Of a DNA stretch of 5,023 nt, positions 4,838 through 5,023 are shown piece after piece (the stretch's first letter is position 1; every line of letters begins with the position of its first letter). Made by a program: the position numbers and the translations under genes. The DNA comes from Chitinophagaceae bacterium (GTDB lineage Bacteria > Bacteroidota > Bacteroidia > Chitinophagales > Chitinophagaceae), in assembly GCA_025924755.1 (NCBI GenBank), contig JAICHT010000263.1, positions 1-5,023 on the forward strand, written 5' to 3'. A model generated the notes under the pieces. The model did not search any database and was not told the DNA's origin. It saw only the letters and a program-made list of their open reading frames with translations.

Positions 4838-5023
4838 ATGATTATGGCTAAGTATTCAAAAGGTGCCGGAAAAAAAGTAAAAGATGTTATGGATGAAATG
4901 AAAGAAGGAAAGCTAAAGAGCGGTCGCAGCGGCAAAAAAGTAACCTCTCGCAAACAAGCCATTGCAATTGGTTTATCTGAAGCCCGTAAAAAAGGCGAAA
5001 AAGTTCCTGCAAAAAAAGCAGCA
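4838..5023 (+). CDS. DUF6496 lysine-rich small basic protein, 3' end outside the window
   Basis: An open frame begins at ATG 4838 and runs off the right edge without a stop. A second in-frame ATG at 4844 gives the N-terminus MAKYSKGAGKKV, which matches the usual start of this family, so 4844 is the likelier start; from there 60 codons are visible. Recognised blocks, numbered from 4844, are VMDEMKEGKLKSG (15-27) and GKKVTSRKQAIAIGLSEARKKG (30-51), a KS-G-SGKKVTSRKQAIAIGLSEARKKG pattern typical of DUF6496. The protein is highly basic, and the tail becomes a Lys/Ala-rich run (VPAKKAA), which may extend histone-H1-like or stop soon after the edge. The resemblance to small basic DNA-binding proteins is suggestive only. 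It is divergent from the DUF2383 gene, with a shared upstream region holding two palindromes. No Shine-Dalgarno sequence is seen. Confidence 0.85.
   Translation, partial: MIMAKYSKGAGKKVKDVMDEMKEGKLKSGRSGKKVTSRKQAIAIGLSEARKKGEKVPAKKAA

Noticed and set aside
4705..4962. Minus-strand 85-codon frame covering the divergent region and the DUF6496 start
   Set aside because: It is antisense to the recognisable DUF6496 coding sequence, and its translation is hydrophobic or low-complexity with no family pattern.

Overview
The window looks like chromosomal DNA from a Bacteroidota, most likely an environmental member of the Chitinophagales/Sphingobacteriales; this is inferred from family content, not measured. 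The base composition is AT-rich. Almost no start codon has a convincing Shine-Dalgarno sequence. Several proteins are of types I associate with that phylum: the short 'phosphoribosylpyrophosphate synthetase-like' protein, a DUF6496 protein, a DUF2383/PA2169-type four-helix bundle, and a tiny Ser/Thr-rich lipoprotein. No rRNA, tRNA, CRISPR array, insertion sequence or phage gene was seen.

Layout, left to right. Positions 1-2617 are all minus strand, transcribed leftward. They hold a six-helix YihY/BrkB-family membrane protein (1685-2617), then a DAO-type FAD oxidoreductase (437-1639), then a small PLDc_N-type membrane protein (75-359), and possibly the first codons of a further gene leaving the left edge (1-24). 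From 2618 to 2798 is a divergent intergenic region with an 11-bp inverted repeat that places the same element upstream of both flanking genes. A 48-residue lmo0937/DUF5670-type membrane protein follows on the plus strand (2799-2945). A convergent gap (2946-3110) carries three successive hairpins, including a 17-bp perfect bidirectional terminator. Next is a tight minus-strand pair: the PRPP-synthetase-like protein (3442-3786) and a cysteine-rich four-helix copper-binding protein (3111-3440), 1 nt apart. A second minus-strand pair is the DUF2383 protein (4206-4676) with a small lipoprotein (3992-4195), 10 nt apart and followed by a clear rho-independent terminator (3879-3897). A divergent region (4677-4837) has two palindromes sharing a 9-mer, and then a lysine-rich DUF6496 protein (4838/4844 onward) runs off the right edge.

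How the genes might work together: lmo0937, DUF2383 and DUF6496 proteins, PLDc_N-like membrane peptides and cytosolic copper-storage-like proteins are small accessory proteins commonly linked with stress or envelope physiology. Finding so many in 5 kb suggests a stress-adaptation island made of short transcription units, each with its own terminator. That is inference. No single gene reveals a novel system; the most worthwhile leads are the Csp/PRPP-like gene pair and the shared upstream DNA elements.
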